From: Sinohyriopsis cumingii
Taxonomy: Eukaryota > Mollusca > Bivalvia > Unionida > Unionidae
Reading direction: 5' to 3'
Assembly (NCBI GenBank): GCA_028554795.2
Contig: CM068831.1
Span: forward strand, 31,856,644-31,920,643
DNA length: 64,000 nucleotides
The notes under the pieces were generated by a model. It made no database searches. It was not told the DNA's origin and saw only the letters and a list, made by a program, of their open reading frames with translations. Of the stretch, positions 1 through 14,250 are shown one piece after another. Made by a program: the position numbers and the translations under genes. Numbering within the stretch: position 1 is the first letter of the stretch; the number at the start of each line of letters is the position of its first letter.

Positions 1-2194
1 ACTTGTATTTTCAAAAGATGTGGACATATCAATATGCACTTGTATTTTCAAAAGACACACAATTACCCCCAAAGAACTATATAAACAGTATCAGTGGTTG
101 CAATCGCATTTGAAAAGGAATCGTGACCGAACTCCCTCAGTAAAATATGATTTTCTTCATATGCACAAGAATGTCTGTTTGAAGCAGATGCATAAAAACT
201 AAAGTTCATTAATTCGCACATAATGTACAATAAGTTTATGGCGCAAATGGGAGAGGGAGATAGTGTTATGAGCGGTCGCTGAAAATTGTGCTGAGTTGCA
301 TGTAAATGTGAATTTCATTGGAATTTTGAATTTTGATTTAAACTAGCTTGGAAAACAATTTAACAGAAACAAGGATTGAACAAATAGCGAAGATCCGGAT
401 TAAAGTGGGGAGTTAAAAAAGTACATGCGCTTGGTCTCAAGATCAAAAAAAAAGAACATAAGAAGTTATTGTTTTGTCATGAAGTAAGAGTCAAATGAAT
501 GAAAATTTGCCAAATCTTCACCTTTCTTGAAAGAGAGATAGAGCTAGGGGTGGGTATGCGAGGAATTGTCGAAGCAGCTGACTAATACAAGTCAACCTCG
601 AACTGGTGGACTGGTCTAGTAACACATCCACAGAAATCACTATTTTACATATTATTATTCATTTTCGTAATGAATTAACACATTTTTGTATGGATATTAA
701 TCAATTATCAAATTTTAATTCTTTGGTTATAATTATGGCTGTCAAATACGACATTAGCGTAAGATGACCTCGGGCAATTGTAAGTTTTCCTCTTCTCTCT
801 TTATCTCCTCAGCATCTTCGATTCATCAACCTGCGTACGTTGTCCCTCAGTTCTCTTTCATATCAATTCGAACAAATTCATATTAATGTTATAATACACT
901 TATTTCAAATGACCCAATCTCGTCTCTGCCTTGTCTCAGCTTTGTCATTTACCACTACTTAACTCTATCAGTTCCCTAGCTGGTCCTAATTAAACATCAG
1001 CCAATCCCTCAAACCAAAGCATATTCTATCCTTAACAGGTAGAGATTTATTGCGAGCCTAGCCCATACGTCAAAGTTAATTTTTATTTTTCACACTGACC
1101 ACTATAAAATATGATGTTAGAACATGTACAATTTTTACGCCGTTACATTGAACAAACTTATTCCTCGTCGGCAGATAAAAATACAGGGAAAACGAAACTT
1201 CATAAATGTTGGGACTGGACAGATAAACTTTCTTTGCAAATACACTGTGAAATCTTTTGAACAAAGCCTGTCTTATTGAATGTTGATCCATTGATCCTCC
1301 TTGTATGATCTCGCATTAACGTCCAAAACTTTATCATATAAAAGAGTGCTCAAACGTACTGCCCGTTGCTTTACCTGGACTTCTTGTCCGTCAAATATAG
1401 ACCGAAAGTTCAGTTGATTCAGAACAGTACCTTAGCGGTCATCTTGGCGAATTTGTTACAAGGAGTATCCTTTGTCTTTTACAAATAGTTTGATTTTGGA
1501 TGTATCTTAATATATTCAAAATTTGTGTCTTTCTCTCTTCATCTCTGCTTTTGTGAACTTCTGTTTCTATTCTCTTTTTCACGTGTACAGCTCAAAGTTG
1601 TTTCCAGTTTGATACTAATGTCCCAGCATGAGACTTCGTTAGCCGGGTTTAATTATGTGTGTTTTTGTTTTCTCCAACTGACCATTGTTATTGGCCTCAT
1701 ACAATATCGACTGACGTACATGACCACTTAGCTGTCTTTTCTAAATCAGGAAAGTTGTACTGCTTCATCTAGCATTGTCATTCAACTCAACATACTCATA
1801 AACTATTAATAAAAGCTATAGCAAATTTCAGCTCAGAGGTGTCGGTGTAGATGTTTCAATTTACAACAGAAAATGAATTAAGATTTTGAATTATTTACAA
1901 CAGAAAAACAGTTATAGTTACAGGTCGTAAATTTAATTATCAACCTTATGAAAAGTAAATTCAGTGAAACTATGTACACTTAATCAAATGTCAATTGATA
2001 TTTAAGTGATGTTTTCAATCGCCCGACGGCAAGGGTCACCTGGAGGACGATGTATAGTTCAGTCTAGTATTTTCTAAATCGAACCCCATACTTACACGAT
2101 GTGCAAATGCATTTGGCACAAAGGGAGTGATTAAATGTCATTATTCTTTATACACCTTGACTGTAAAGAAACCAGAAGAGTTCAGTTAACAGGA

Positions 2195-2271
<77 letters not shown>

Positions 2272-2292
2272 TTGTGTTTGTGTCCATGTGTT

Positions 2293-2331
<39 letters not shown>

Positions 2332-4670
2332 TTCTCAAGAAACCGTCATTATTCCAACAAAGCTCTTCCGCTGTATCGTCTACAGTAATTAGGTATACCG
2401 CCTTTGTCACGATATTCTTGGTTCGTGTTCACTGCAGGAGTATTTAAATTTGTTTCCACAAAGTCGAATGCAAATCAATGTTTTTATTTCTTCTTTATGA
2501 GCTTGGATAACATATGGTGTGATTAAACTGTCAATAAAATTAAGATTGAGTTTGGTCTATTTTAAGATGCAGTACTCACGTATTTAAATAGTTTGAAATC
2601 AGGGAAAGTGATTTATGTGACTATATCCCATCCCTTCGAAAATTTGAAACAACACTTGTTACTAAAATAATGATATTTCCCCCAATATAGAACCATGGCT
2701 ATATACATTTTCCTTTGTCTTAGGTTTCCATTTCAGGTCAACCACAAATAAAATGATGCGCTATCGTTGCATTATAATGAATTAGAGACCTGTACTGTTA
2801 AAACTACAAATAATTTCAACATAGGAGTTTCCTTTTTGACACCCGAGGGTTGCATGATGTCGAAAATATTATTATTTGTAACATTAAATATATTCACTTT
2901 TCAAGAAATCCTCGCAATTTCTGTTCCTATTCTTATCAGATAAATAGGGAAAGCAATTAAATACATTTTGAAACAGCAAAGCAGATACATATTTACCCCT
3001 TTTACTCATCAATATCATCGTGACACGCGCCAAATTGTAAGCCAATATTAGGACAACTTAGCTAAATTAAACTAGTCTTCGGAAACTGGTGAAAGAAAAT
3101 TTCCATGACTTACTCTTCGGTGTGTTTGAAATTAAATATCCTGCCACTATTATACGCATTAGTGTTTAACGATTACACGTACAATAAGTAGAAGTCCCCC
3201 ATTGAACTCCACACAAAAGTTACAAAGGATGAAATCTATCTAAGACATAAAATACTCTTGTCAATGAAGTGAAAGCCTAATTTTCATTTTTCAATGGACC
3301 GCAAATGCTCAACAACAGTACGTAGCCTCCTGTTCTATCTTCTTTCCCTCTGGTTGTAAATTATAGGAACTACGATGATAGTAAGGGTTTGGTAGTTTTG
3401 TTCACAAAAAGAGGGTAGGGAATGGTAAAGAAATGATAGAAGGGATAGATGTATTCCTTTATTTGTAAACGGATGATATCGTGATAGAAGGATACGAAAA
3501 GTAGTGTTATATATCAGGACATTAAATTCATGTTTAACTCCTATTTTTAGATCGTATCCTTTGTAGTCAGAAAAAGAATGACGGCCAGTAATTCCAACGG
3601 TCAAGTTAAATAGTTTGTGTATTTTTGGCTAGAGAATCCAACCATGTTAAACCCACAGTAGAATAATCATTACAGTTACTGGTAAAAAAAGAAACAGGCA
3701 TAGCCATTGTGTTACCTGCCAAATAAATACAAATCAACACGTCAACATTTGAATGCATGTTTAATATTAAATCTTGATGCCATTTATTTCAACATGGCTG
3801 CCTAATGTTAAATAAAACTCGAATTTCCTAAAGTGAATCACTGTACTACTTCCAAAACATCCTGGTTTAAAAGGTGAACATGTTATCCACCACAGAGTAA
3901 AGCTGCCAATATTTTAAAATATCGTTGTAAAATCTTGCAGTAGATATATCTATCACATATTACATGTAAATAACGCAAATCTTGAAGCGCTCTTTGCTAA
4001 TTTCTCTAAATTTTGACCTGTGGGTCATTGGGTTTATTAAGGAATATAGATAAATGACGCTAAACTAAAACAAAAATTAGAAACTTAGGATACTAGAGAC
4101 CAAAACACAATAAAATAAACTGAACAAGGATGGATAACATTTATAATTTTGATTAATGCAATATATATTAGTGAGTTTATTTTCCTCGACAAACCGCTGC
4201 AAAATAATACTTGCATCGTGGTGCTATATTGATGGCAGCATATAGATTCCTCTTGCTTTCGCGTGTGCATTTGAGAAAATAGTATATAGAACTATAGCGA
4301 TCAAACTCAATTAAAAAAACTTAGTTGAAAGTGATTGCAGCATCTTCAGCATGGCATGTAGTAGAGACCGAGTCAGTGGGAAACAAGTTATTCTGGGAAA
4401 TAAGTTAGTTGTGGCTGGTGTCCTAGAAACGATTAACTTTTTGTTAGTCCAAAATTGTGAGTTTTTTCCGTTCAACGCTGACTGAAACTTGCTCTCAGCA
4501 ATCGATGCTGGTCAATCATCAATGTATTGCAATGAATGTGTCGTTCTTAATACTTTAAATATGAATATCGATTTTGTCATTTAAACAAATGCACATAACT
4601 AAAATAAATGTTTGATTGTAGAATGTATAGATAAAGGATTCATTCTTTATCCTTACCATTATATAAATAC
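1..4670. other. Non-coding flank, no supported gene
   Basis: No open frame in this stretch looks like a protein. The longest frames are short, AT-driven and without recognisable domains. It contains a compound microsatellite (listed separately). Further 3' exons of the minus-strand Ig gene that starts at 9390 may lie here, but I could not identify one with matching phase. Confidence 0.5.
2201..2327. repeat. Compound microsatellite (AT)n-(GT)n-(CT)n
   Basis: A run of TA dinucleotides passes directly into TG and then, after a short interruption, into TC repeats. The two open frames of about 70 codons over it on opposite strands are repeat translations, not genes. Confidence 0.95.
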
Positions 4671-4790
4671 CAGGCTGGTTTAGCCAACCCACAGATGCAT
4701 TTGGTCTGCCACACTCATTGATGTCCAGGGAGGCAGTCAAAAGGCGGCCCACTTTCGTTATATTCGGTTTGCATTGCTTGGTTGGTGCAA
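4671..4790 (-). CDS. Exon 3 of an Ig-superfamily gene (partial gene)
   Basis: This 120-nt exon is preceded by a TTGACAG acceptor and followed by a GTATTT donor, both in phase 1, the same phase as the two upstream exons. It encodes about 40 residues with two cysteines (QCKPNITK and NECGRPNASVGWLNQPG), the look of the first half of a second Ig-like domain. No in-frame stop lies between the splice sites. The remaining 3' exons (rest of the domain, possible transmembrane segment) were not found. Splice sites are predicted by eye only. Confidence 0.45.
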
Positions 4791-5743
4791 CTGTCAATTT
4801 GTGAAATAAACTATTTTAGACGCCTTAATGTTGATGTGGACTAGGTTTTCATAAACAAATGTCTGCTTTAACTGTAGTTTTACTGTTCAACGCTCTGTTT
4901 CATAACGAAAACTCTTTACATTAGCATATTTTAGGTATTATTTTGGACACATTTACAAAATCTTACTGGCATGTTTGGAATATGTATTGCTGTGTCATTT
5001 TTTTCAAAACTGAATAGATCTGTTTCAAACTTAAATACACATTGAACGATTATCCCAAAACTTGGAGAAAAAACATTTCCAAATACAATTCGTAGGTCGA
5101 ATGTTAGAACTATTTCATGTCTCGATAATAGTATTTCTCAACTAATCTAATAAGAAATAGCACAAGCACACGGTAAATTAAAACAAATCAGAATGATATA
5201 TTATCATCGTGTCTTTGGCAATATGTAAACTACTTTATCACTCTGCTGATAAATTAATTTGTGAAACTTAATTTACTCATATACGATCATGTAATTCATA
5301 TATATTGGGCACAATCTGAGAGAACATAAAAGATTTAATCAGACTGTAAATAATGGCCTACACGAATATTATGTTCAACTCAATAGATTTTAGAGGCGTG
5401 ATAGTAATGTTTCCTGTTTTTAACACCAGATCATAAATGGCAGCATCAAGAGATAGTGCACATTTAGTAACAACATTTGAAACATTAATATTAAGACAGT
5501 CACGTTGCTTAGAGATATATAACTCACATGGATGAAGCCATGGTGTGTGGTCAAATAAAAAATGAAAAGCATATTGAAGAGTAAAACTGGCAAACCGAAC
5601 ACTATTGGTAGCTTTGTCTAGTAGAATTTCTTTTAATACATGTATGCAAAGGATTGAATGATGGAAATACCAACTTACGTTTAGCATCATACCACGGAAA
5701 GTAGCTATATGCCAAGATTTAAAAAATATGATTCAATACACAC

Positions 5744-6046
5744 CCATTACGTATACGTTCACTTCGGATTTCACGTTCGAGTTATTTGTTTTATAACTAA
5801 GGATATATTTTCCTTCGTGCGAAACAGTTATGTTTCGTATCCATAGAGTTCCATATTCGTCTTGAAACAACGTTTCCTGGTATCCTGGTAGAACTATAGG
5901 ATTTTGGGTAGAGGCCCAAGTGGCGATCAGCGTTTGTCGTATACCATTTAAGTAAAGGTTCACTGGTCCGCTATTGTTGAATATAATGTTTTTAAAGAGC
6001 TGAATAGAATCCCCTTGACATGTTGATATAGGTAAACTTTCTGAAC
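5744..6046 (-). CDS. Exon 2 of an Ig-superfamily gene, V-like domain
   Basis: A 303-nt phase 1-1 exon encoding 101 residues. It starts after a doubled TTTCAG acceptor (both positions keep frame) and ends at a GG|GTGTGT donor. The product opens [18 protein letters not shown] and closes with [18 protein letters not shown] and [12 protein letters not shown]. The last part is the E-F-G strand pattern of an Ig fold (…I.N.T..H.G.Y.L.Y). The F-strand cysteine is absent, so the canonical disulfide is missing. Joined in frame to the signal-peptide exon at 9327-9390. Likely a cell-surface or secreted recognition protein; identity unknown. Confidence 0.6.
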
Positions 6047-6139
6047 CTGAAACTGAAATTAATAATCCTATATCATATATTTAAATTTAGCCTGTTAAAC
6101 ACCATCACTATGTATACTACATCTAGTACTACTGAAAAT

Positions 6140-6348
<209 letters not shown>

Positions 6349-7844
6349 GACAGTAAGGTACAGCTTGAAAAAATAAAAAGTTTATGACCAGTACATGGAC
6401 CCTTTCTTGAAAATATTTGTCTACATAAAGGGAAGATTATGTAAGTGATTAGTATTGCTTAATCTCTTCGTAAAATTATATAACCTAACTTAGTTGACGT
6501 TACAATAAATATTCGAAGTCAAGTAAGCATTTATCGAATTATTATATATGCGATATGTGACACTAAAGAAGAAAGTGAAAACTGGTTTCTGTATCTACAG
6601 AAATGGTCACAACTTATCAAGATAGGAGTATTTCGAAGTCTGCTTACGTTGGCCATTACAAGGAACTGTCCGATTTTGAACATACACATTGAACGAACTA
6701 TACATATGAAGAATGTGAATAATCCATACTGACAACTAAAGTTTTTTGTGGTCATGCCATGTATCCACCGAGTTTAAGTGTCCATTTAGTTACTGTCGAA
6801 AAGTATTGAAATATATGTTTAAATCATTGTTAGCATTTAATTATTACTTTACCCAATTTCCCCCATTTCGTCTTTAAACCTGAAATTTTTAAAATACGTC
6901 CACAGTGCTCTCCCCAGATCAACAAAAGATTGTGACTTTGTTTTGAGATATCTATCGTTAGTCATCTTTAGTAATTTCAACCGTATGTATGTATTATATT
7001 ATATCTTGCGAATTGTATTGCCATTCTGCCAATTCGTTGCAGATAGAAACATTTGGTCTGTATTTTTAATGTCCTAACATATTGCCAAATAACACATCAT
7101 TTGCTTTGTTAAGACGTTCAAATGTCTGTCTCTTAATACAAAACTGGTAGTATAATATTGTCATATAGTTGAAATAAACAGTTGGCAGACAGTTTGCAAA
7201 AATGGTTTTCATTCGAACCTTCAGTCCACAAGTAAATATTTGATTATTGTGTTGAGAAAGGTTTTAGGCACATATACTGTAATACATTTTATTTTACAAA
7301 GAAGTACAAAGAGTACTTATAATACGATGTCACCTCTATCAGGTTAACATCAAACGTCGAATTTTTATGTCCTGTGTATATTAACCATTCCAAAACCTAC
7401 GATATTAGTCATCTCGATACTTTTCTTTTATTTTCAGTTTTTTAATTTTTTTTTAAATTTACTTAGCATTCTCTGACTGTTGAAGAGCAGTTTCGGAAGA
7501 AAAAAACGAAGTTATCTACATACAAGAGTGCAAACAGGTGAGGAAATTCTAATATTATTCCGGTTAGAAATCTTCGACCGTAAGATGTGATTTGGATACA
7601 TAACTCTATAATGTGCCGGTTTCTTTTCAATGATGGTAAGCAAGTCTTCTTATGCATACATCAACCAATATTCTTGTGACAAACATGCAACACCGAAAAT
7701 CAGTTTATCAGAGAAACATTATATTTGTGTTCACGTGCCAGTTGACAAATTAAGTTACACATAATTTGTTATTTCCAAAACACACAATGCTAACGTCTGT
7801 CTTAGATTATTTATATCCTGCACATTAAGGAAACGTGCAATGCT

Positions 7845-8290
7845 ATTTTTATCAATTTTATCATAATCCTAAATCGTAAACTGGGAAAACTGTCATAGTA
7901 ACATAAAACCAAAGAAACCAGTGCAATCCTCATTAGACTGTTCGTCAAATATGAAACATTCCCTATTAGGAACTCAATTTCAATAATAATCTGTACATCA
8001 TGTATCAAGTACAAGAACTGGCCACCACCATATTCCGCCTTATTGTCTACATAAATAATACCCTGCAGTGCTTCGTTGATCACATATTCAGTTTTTTATA
8101 TAAAGAGTCTGTCATATTTCGAGATTGCTACGTTACCATCCATACACACATCGATGAAGAAAGGACACGAATATTGTATGTTATGATGTTCAGTTAGTTC
8201 TCGAACTTCATTATCTTCTTTGTCAGTTCCAGCTAATTCTCCTTTTCTCTCCTCCTCCTTTGCCTTTCATGCCGTTTTGGGAATTTAACG
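7845..8290 (-). repeat. Unknown interspersed repeat, copy A
   Basis: The reverse complement of this stretch aligns by eye over about 420 bp with 10826-11245. Shared blocks include GGAGGAGGAGAG, CATAACATACAATATT, AACTGAATATGT, TAGGGAATGTTTCAT and GGATTGCACTGGTTT. Both copies keep some open frame, but the shared frames have no recognisable domain. It could be an internal piece of an unclassified transposon. Confidence 0.7.
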
Positions 8291-9326
8291 GTACTTTAAC
8301 AAAATTGGTGCCTTTATCATTGAAATGAGAAAATTTAACAATTACAAGTCACAGACTCCGCCTTGAACGTTTAATTGCTCTCGTTTAATTCAAATTTCGA
8401 TTCAACTAAACCAAAGTCGGTCGTATATATGTCTTAGAGCATTTTGCATAGTTACTTCACTCTTCACCCTTAATTGCTGGCATAAAAATGATAAGAATGC
8501 AGATATCGTTACAAGCTAGTATCATTCCCGCATTCTTGCTACGAAGTTGCCAACGTAGCCCAGTGGGGTGCGAATTTGGGAAGAGGCAGTACCCGATTAA
8601 CATTCCGTTTCTGAAAGGAGCCAGAAAAAGGATATACATGATTGGACAAAAATAAGTAATTAATGGAGTAGATATGAAAAGATAATATACTGGGCAGCGT
8701 AACTAAGTACAAATGGTTGTCGGAATTTACGGTCGCTGAAACAAAATCAATCTTTAGGGTAAAATACAAAGACTGGCTTATAGCATGAAGTCTCCATATT
8801 GACGAATCTGGGAAAAAACTAACGTTTATTTATTCAAAATCCAGTAAGATGAAGACAAAGAACATCATACAATAGCCATAATATTTAAACTCGTTGTACT
8901 AAACTACCAAGGCAAAGATATTGACGGTATACCGGCCCAGCCAGTAATCCATACAGACACCATCGATGAAACTAAAGGCTTAAAATATACGGATCGTGTG
9001 ATATAGGCTCGGGCCTATACAATTTTCCATACCAGAGTAAAGAAGAAATATGTCCAAGAGTGGAAAGATATGCTCAAGACATAAATCTTGGAAATGGGAA
9101 GATATGCAAGTAGTCTGAAAGTCCTCAGGAAATTTGGGTGGCGGGTGAATATTATGATTGCAAACGTCCATTAAATATATTATCTAATTTCAAAGCATTA
9201 GACAGTATTTCATAGACATAACGAATGAATACTATATCATTGCCGTCTCTCCTATTCAATAATAGATCATAACCATTTGTTTTTAAAAAATAAATATCAA
9301 GAAGTACATATAGTTACATTACCTAC

Positions 9327-9390
9327 CTGAAGACGGTCCGGAAAGTAAAGCTATCAGTAATATCAAGCCATAATGTAGCGAGTCATGCAT
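9327..9390 (-). CDS. Exon 1 of the Ig-superfamily gene: signal peptide
   Basis: ATG at 9390 opens a 21-residue hydrophobic leader (MHDSLHYGLILLIALLSGPSS) followed by a phase-1 GTAGGT donor. Phase and reading match exon 2 at 6046, so the mature protein would begin near GSESLP. Secretory-pathway targeting is inferred from the hydrophobic core LILLIALL. No promoter could be recognised upstream. Confidence 0.55.
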
Positions 9391-10825
9391 CTTTGTATCT
9401 ATAATGTAAGAAAATATTGTAAGTTGCAAGGATATCCATGGACCTAGCCATTGCCATAACAGAATGAGTATTAACAAATAAAATTTACTTAAGTAAACTT
9501 AAAGTTATTAAATAAGCTATGAATGTGTGATCGATATTTTGACACAATATTATTGTCTTTTTTAATCTAGTTGCATTATCATTTAAATGAGATAATCAAG
9601 TATGTAACTTATATTTTGACAGAGTACGCATCACCAGACATGTAAGCATTCGAGCACATACAATATCTCATTTAAAACTATACATTTATATTATCAAATT
9701 TCACACGTGTTAAAGAGAAACCATTGATATTCGAAATATTATATAAAACATACGGTAAACAATAACATTAATTTCGATACATCAAGCAAGACTTGTTTCC
9801 TTTCGATGAATGGGATAATCAGTGATTCTTAATTACAACCACAATAGTATTACGCAAATACTGCCAATTCAAGAATACATATAGCTCTCATTCCTTCGAT
9901 CCAACTTCAATTATATGAACAAGAAGAAGCATATTTTGCATATTCGGCTAAATCCTGATCTTTGGTGAAGAGATTTTCTCACTTTTTGTTTTTCTATCTA
10001 CACATAGTGAATGTATGCATTGCACAGATAATACAAGCTCAGTAATTTTGAACTTTTTGTTCCTCCATTCCACATGTTAACGGCGCTACTTTGCAGTACC
10101 TTTCCCCCTGGATTCTCACACTCATGGTTTTCCGAATGAAATCAATACAAATCATAAGAGAAATAGTAATAAATGTATTATGTCACCAGCTCCTTATTTC
10201 ATATTTTCAATTATTTATGTCAGAATCTTTTCTTATCGTAGAAAGGTTATCTATCCTATTTAATGTTTAAGGATGAGCTACTCATCCCATAATACTATAT
10301 ATGAATGTTATGACTAAACGACTACACAAACAGTGCACTGTTTTTAATTATTTTTTGCAAATTAGGAATATCAAGATGCGCTATGTATCATAGCAATAAA
10401 TGATATATGTGCACAAATCTTGTCAGCTATATATTGGATTATAGATTTCTTATTATTCAAAGCTTTCTTCAACAACACAAATATTTACTTTACTCTGCTT
10501 CAAGAATCTATCTGTCTATGGATATGTGTATAAATAAATTGCATGATGATGATTTTGTAACTTTAAATAATTATTAATTTCAATTTACCTCCTTTGAATG
10601 GAATCACTGGCATACAAATCAAACTATACATTTTTGGTATCAGTATCCCTTCGGAACTTTTCTTGCATCAAACATTCATTATCAGTACTAGGGTGTGTTC
10701 CTGTTTGTTTTCTTGTTACTGTTATTGCTGTAACAGGCTTACGGAGTGCGTGACTTGTAATTATTAATTATTCTCGTTTCAATGATAAAGATAACGATTT
10801 TGAAACAGTATCGATAAATACCCAA
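9391..10825. other. Non-coding interval
   Basis: AT-rich DNA with no frame worth reporting and no recognised repeat. It should contain the promoter of the Ig gene whose first exon ends at 9390, but I see no clear core promoter. Confidence 0.4.
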
Positions 10826-11245
10826 AAATGCACGAAACAGTAAAGGAGGAGGAGGAGAGAGAAGTAAAATTAGATGAAACTGGCAAAGAATATCATGTCG
10901 CTCGGAAACTAGCTGGACAGCATATCAGTGTTTCTGAAGACTTTCCATAACATACAATATTTGTATCCTTTCTCCATTGAGGCGTTCTCGAAATATGGCA
11001 TATTCTTTAGACATAAAACTGAATATGTAGTCATCGATGCACTGTGGGTATTATTCATATAAACGATAAGGAGGGATATGGCAGTAGCCAGTTTTCGCAC
11101 TTGATATATGATGTACAAAACAATATTGAAATTAAGCTCCTTATAGGGAATGTTTCATGGGTGAATGTCCCAATGGGGATTGCACTGGTTTGTTTGGCTT
11201 TATGTGCCTATGAGATTTTTCTCAGTTTGCGAATAGAATACAGAG
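10826..11245 (+). repeat. Unknown interspersed repeat, copy B
   Basis: Plus-strand counterpart of 7845-8290, in inverted orientation, roughly 75% alike by eye. The similarity may extend upstream: GACTTGTAA at about 10755 resembles the reverse complement of about 8345. It lies just before the first pPolB remnant. Confidence 0.7.
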
Positions 11246-11544
11246 GTGATGCACGCAACTCATGCAATCTGTAGTTGTGCATTTATTTCAACTAGACCAA
11301 AATCCCTGTGATATTTCATAACCTGACTCAGTACGATGGCCACTTGATAATGCAAACAGTAGTCAAGGCAACAGGCTGACCAATAAACCTGATGTCCATC
11401 AACATGAAGATATACATGACGTTTCGGCTTTGTTCGTTGCAATTCATTGATTCATTAAAGTTTACGAAATCGTCCTTGGTCAAGTTAGTGAATAATCTGA
11501 TGGAGGAGAACTTTAAAATTAGTCCTGCTATGTCCAACCAATAC

Positions 11545-13140
11545 AGACCTGACAGAGAGAACATATATTTATCCGTACGAATATATGAATGACTGAGTGA
11601 AGCCTTTCATTCATCGCTGTCAGCTGAATGTGTTTCCGCCAACGACTATGAACAAGCAAAGAATGTTCGGCCTGCATTCGCGTGCAAATTCCTCGATGAC
11701 TCTCACGTTCTGTATTTTTACACTCAAATGTTGTTGCTTCCTGAAGTTTTTAAGACACTTCGTGGCAGTGCTATGCAGTCGCGATGCCGTGCATTACTCC
11801 TCGTCAACAGGCATGTGCTGGAATACATTGTTGTTTGAAGACCAAAAGACGAGCTGGAATTGCTGGATCACTGACATTGATCAGCATCTGTTATCCGAAA
11901 TATTCATTCGTGGAGGATTATCCATAGTCAGTGACAGGCTCGTGCCAAGAACCCACACGTAAACGGATATAACTCCGCTTACCTCAACAGTTACATCTTG
12001 AATTAAATACAGATAATTTTTACGAATTGGCCATACTGCGGAAACTTCTGGTTGGTGGATTTCAGTAGATCAATCCTGCGTATATGGTTCTAGGTTACCA
12101 TGGATACTTCTTTGAGTTGAACTGGAACATCAACAATATTTTACACACAGCAATTATATGATGGCCTCCGAAGCGCTGACAGTGACTGGTATGTAGTTGT
12201 GCCAGTATCAGTATTATATCATTGGTGAGTCCATACGCTAATACACCGAATGCACCTAACTGTCAGAGAGTCTAATGACCAAATAAAAGTATGTACTGCA
12301 TGAGAAATATATGCAGTTGTACTTGTGCTTGAATATGCGTATAACACATATCCAACAAGTGTTTGGATTTCGTCAGCAAACTTGGATGGCTCCTTTTGTT
12401 CCGATAAATACAGACCGACGCACTAAGGTCACCAATGAGTGTGGAAATGACTTTCTGAAGCTCATGGTCAATGCCTTGTTTAAAAAACCATGAGGAATCT
12501 GCGCAAAAGAATTCGAGCTGATCTTGTCAATGATAATTACGAGCAAGACAGACATCGAGGGCTTATTTTGATGATGGACGTGTTGCCGTTCACAGTAATA
12601 AAATCAAACCTCAATCTGACAAAAATAAGTTTTATTGTTACGTCTGTACTGGAATTGTCTAATCTGTCCATGTACGAAACTTTACTATGACAGGCTCAAA
12701 CCGCTTTCTCCGAATCGAGTCAAGATGCTGTACACCGACATTGATTGTCTGCTGGTGCATGTCACAACCGATAATGTGTCCAAGGATGTAGCACAACCAG
12801 GTTTGGAAAATGAGTTTGACATCAGCGATTATCCAAAAGAACATCCGTTGTTTAGTGACACCAATAAAATGGTGATTGGCAAATATAAAGACGACTGATC
12901 TGGTAAACCAATCAAATAATATGAGGGACTCCGAAATAAATGTACCCGATTGGGGTTGAAATGTAGAGCTCTAGCAAAAAGATAAAAAAGCAAAGTTGTT
13001 CCCAAGGTCATTGTACAGAATAATCTCAAACACGAACTATACTTAGAATGTCTTCGAGACCTTCGCGAATTTGGATACACCACAAATATGATCCAATCCA
13101 ATAACCAACACATGAATGGAAGCCGATGAACTACGGTGAC
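11545..13140 (+). pseudogene. Decayed protein-primed-type DNA polymerase B (pPolB), copy 1
   Basis: Scattered over three frames are the landmarks of the DNA_pol_B_2 polymerases of Polintons. In order: YEQAKNVRPAFACKF and DDSHVLYFYTQMLLL (exonuclease-palm linker); DAVHYSSSTGMCWNTLL and IRGGLSIVSDR; GNDFLKLMVNALFKKP (motif B region, near 12450); MLYTDIDCLLVH (motif C, with the usual final Ser as Cys, near 12735); and a C-terminal block near 12900-13060 resembling GKPI..YEGLR and KVVPKVIVQNNLKHELYLEC. Several stops and frameshifts make it non-functional. The complete element at 37.9-52.7 kb has no such gene, so this comes from a different Polinton lineage. Confidence 0.8.
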
Positions 13141-13399
13141 TTTGTTCCCACTGACTAACAAATGATGGATACTCCTGATGTATTTAACACTTTTCATCAT
13201 CTCCTTATTGCTAGCCAACTTACAACTGATACTTGCTAACGTGTCAAAATAAATCCTGGTGGACGTTCTGTATTTGCTTGAATGAATTGCATTTCGTCTA
13301 GCACAAATGCACAGCTGGGAGATGTTGGTAACGGTCTGGTTGTTTTGGAGTATCAAATCGTTCCGATATAGTAAACACATCCACGAACAATACTGTGTC

Positions 13400-14250
13400 A
13401 GTTGAACGACGTTGTTACGCACCTTCCACTTCTACAGGTGCATACAAATGCTCAACGAACTTGATTCCGATTGGTTATGATGGTGCTGGCTACGAAATTA
13501 TTTTTGGAGTAACCGTAACGGCCTTTTGTCGAATCGCATTGGCTGGTTTCAATCCAGTCGTGGGTGTGACCTCAGTGGTCAAGGCTGTTATGATGAATCG
13601 ACGTGGGGTTGCCCAATACAGAGACCGTTCTGGCCTCATCAACAATTTCTTTGCGTACTGATGACTCCAAAAAGCATTCTGCAAAAGTGCTATTAAATCG
13701 TTCCAGAATAGATTTTGTCACGACGTACACTGACATGTCCGACACATTTTGGCCGGCATTACAACCTCAGATCCAATAAATATTTGCAGGATTCAATTGT
13801 AACAATCATGGCCATGTGAGTGGGTCGTTTACTTGATTGCGCTCAAATGCATCTGCGACACTGGCATAATCTTTTCATGTCAGCGGATCCGCTGAACACA
13901 TCGACAATGGTGTTTGATTGGCCTTGATTATCATAGACAAGATGGTGTGGAATAAAAAGCAAATTTGCTGATCGCCCTCATTTTTATTTGGACCTCAAAC
14001 CAAACCCCAGAAATCGTTCTTGATACTGATAATGAAATTGGCACAGTGCATATTTGGCCATCCTTGTTCGAGCATTCCCATGAGTGACCTTGGCTGAACT
14101 GGCTAACTGCTCCACTTTGGTTTCTAGTATGCACGCGGAATGTAGTATATGTTGGATACATATCTAGCATCATGGGTCCGACGTTTATACTGGAATAATG
14201 TTTACTTTTAGTGAGTGCCACCGAGTGAACTCTTGGCTCTCATACCGCCT
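13400..14250 (-). pseudogene. Decayed Polinton integrase (rve), pPolB lineage
   Basis: Minus-strand frames contain, in order from 14250 downward: a block matching the first catalytic region (GDQQICFLFHTILSM); SVADAFERNQVNDPLTWP followed by LLQLNPANIYWI (second Asp region, Asp now Asn); SILERFNSTFAEC (third catalytic Glu retained); and EVTPTTGLKPANAI (C-terminal helix). These align with the intact integrase at 50238-51182. Multiple frameshifts. It is convergent with pPolB copy 1, an arrangement also seen between polymerase and integrase in the complete element. Confidence 0.75.

Noticed and set aside
5358-5690. 110-codon minus-strand ORF between Ig exons
   Set aside because: It lies in the predicted intron between exons 2 and 3, which already join in phase. 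No splice sites fit and no domain is visible.
12829-13422. 197-codon minus-strand ORF
   Set aside because: It is antisense to the pPolB C-terminal remnant and adjacent sequence, whose plus-strand blocks match the polymerase family. The ORF itself has no domain.
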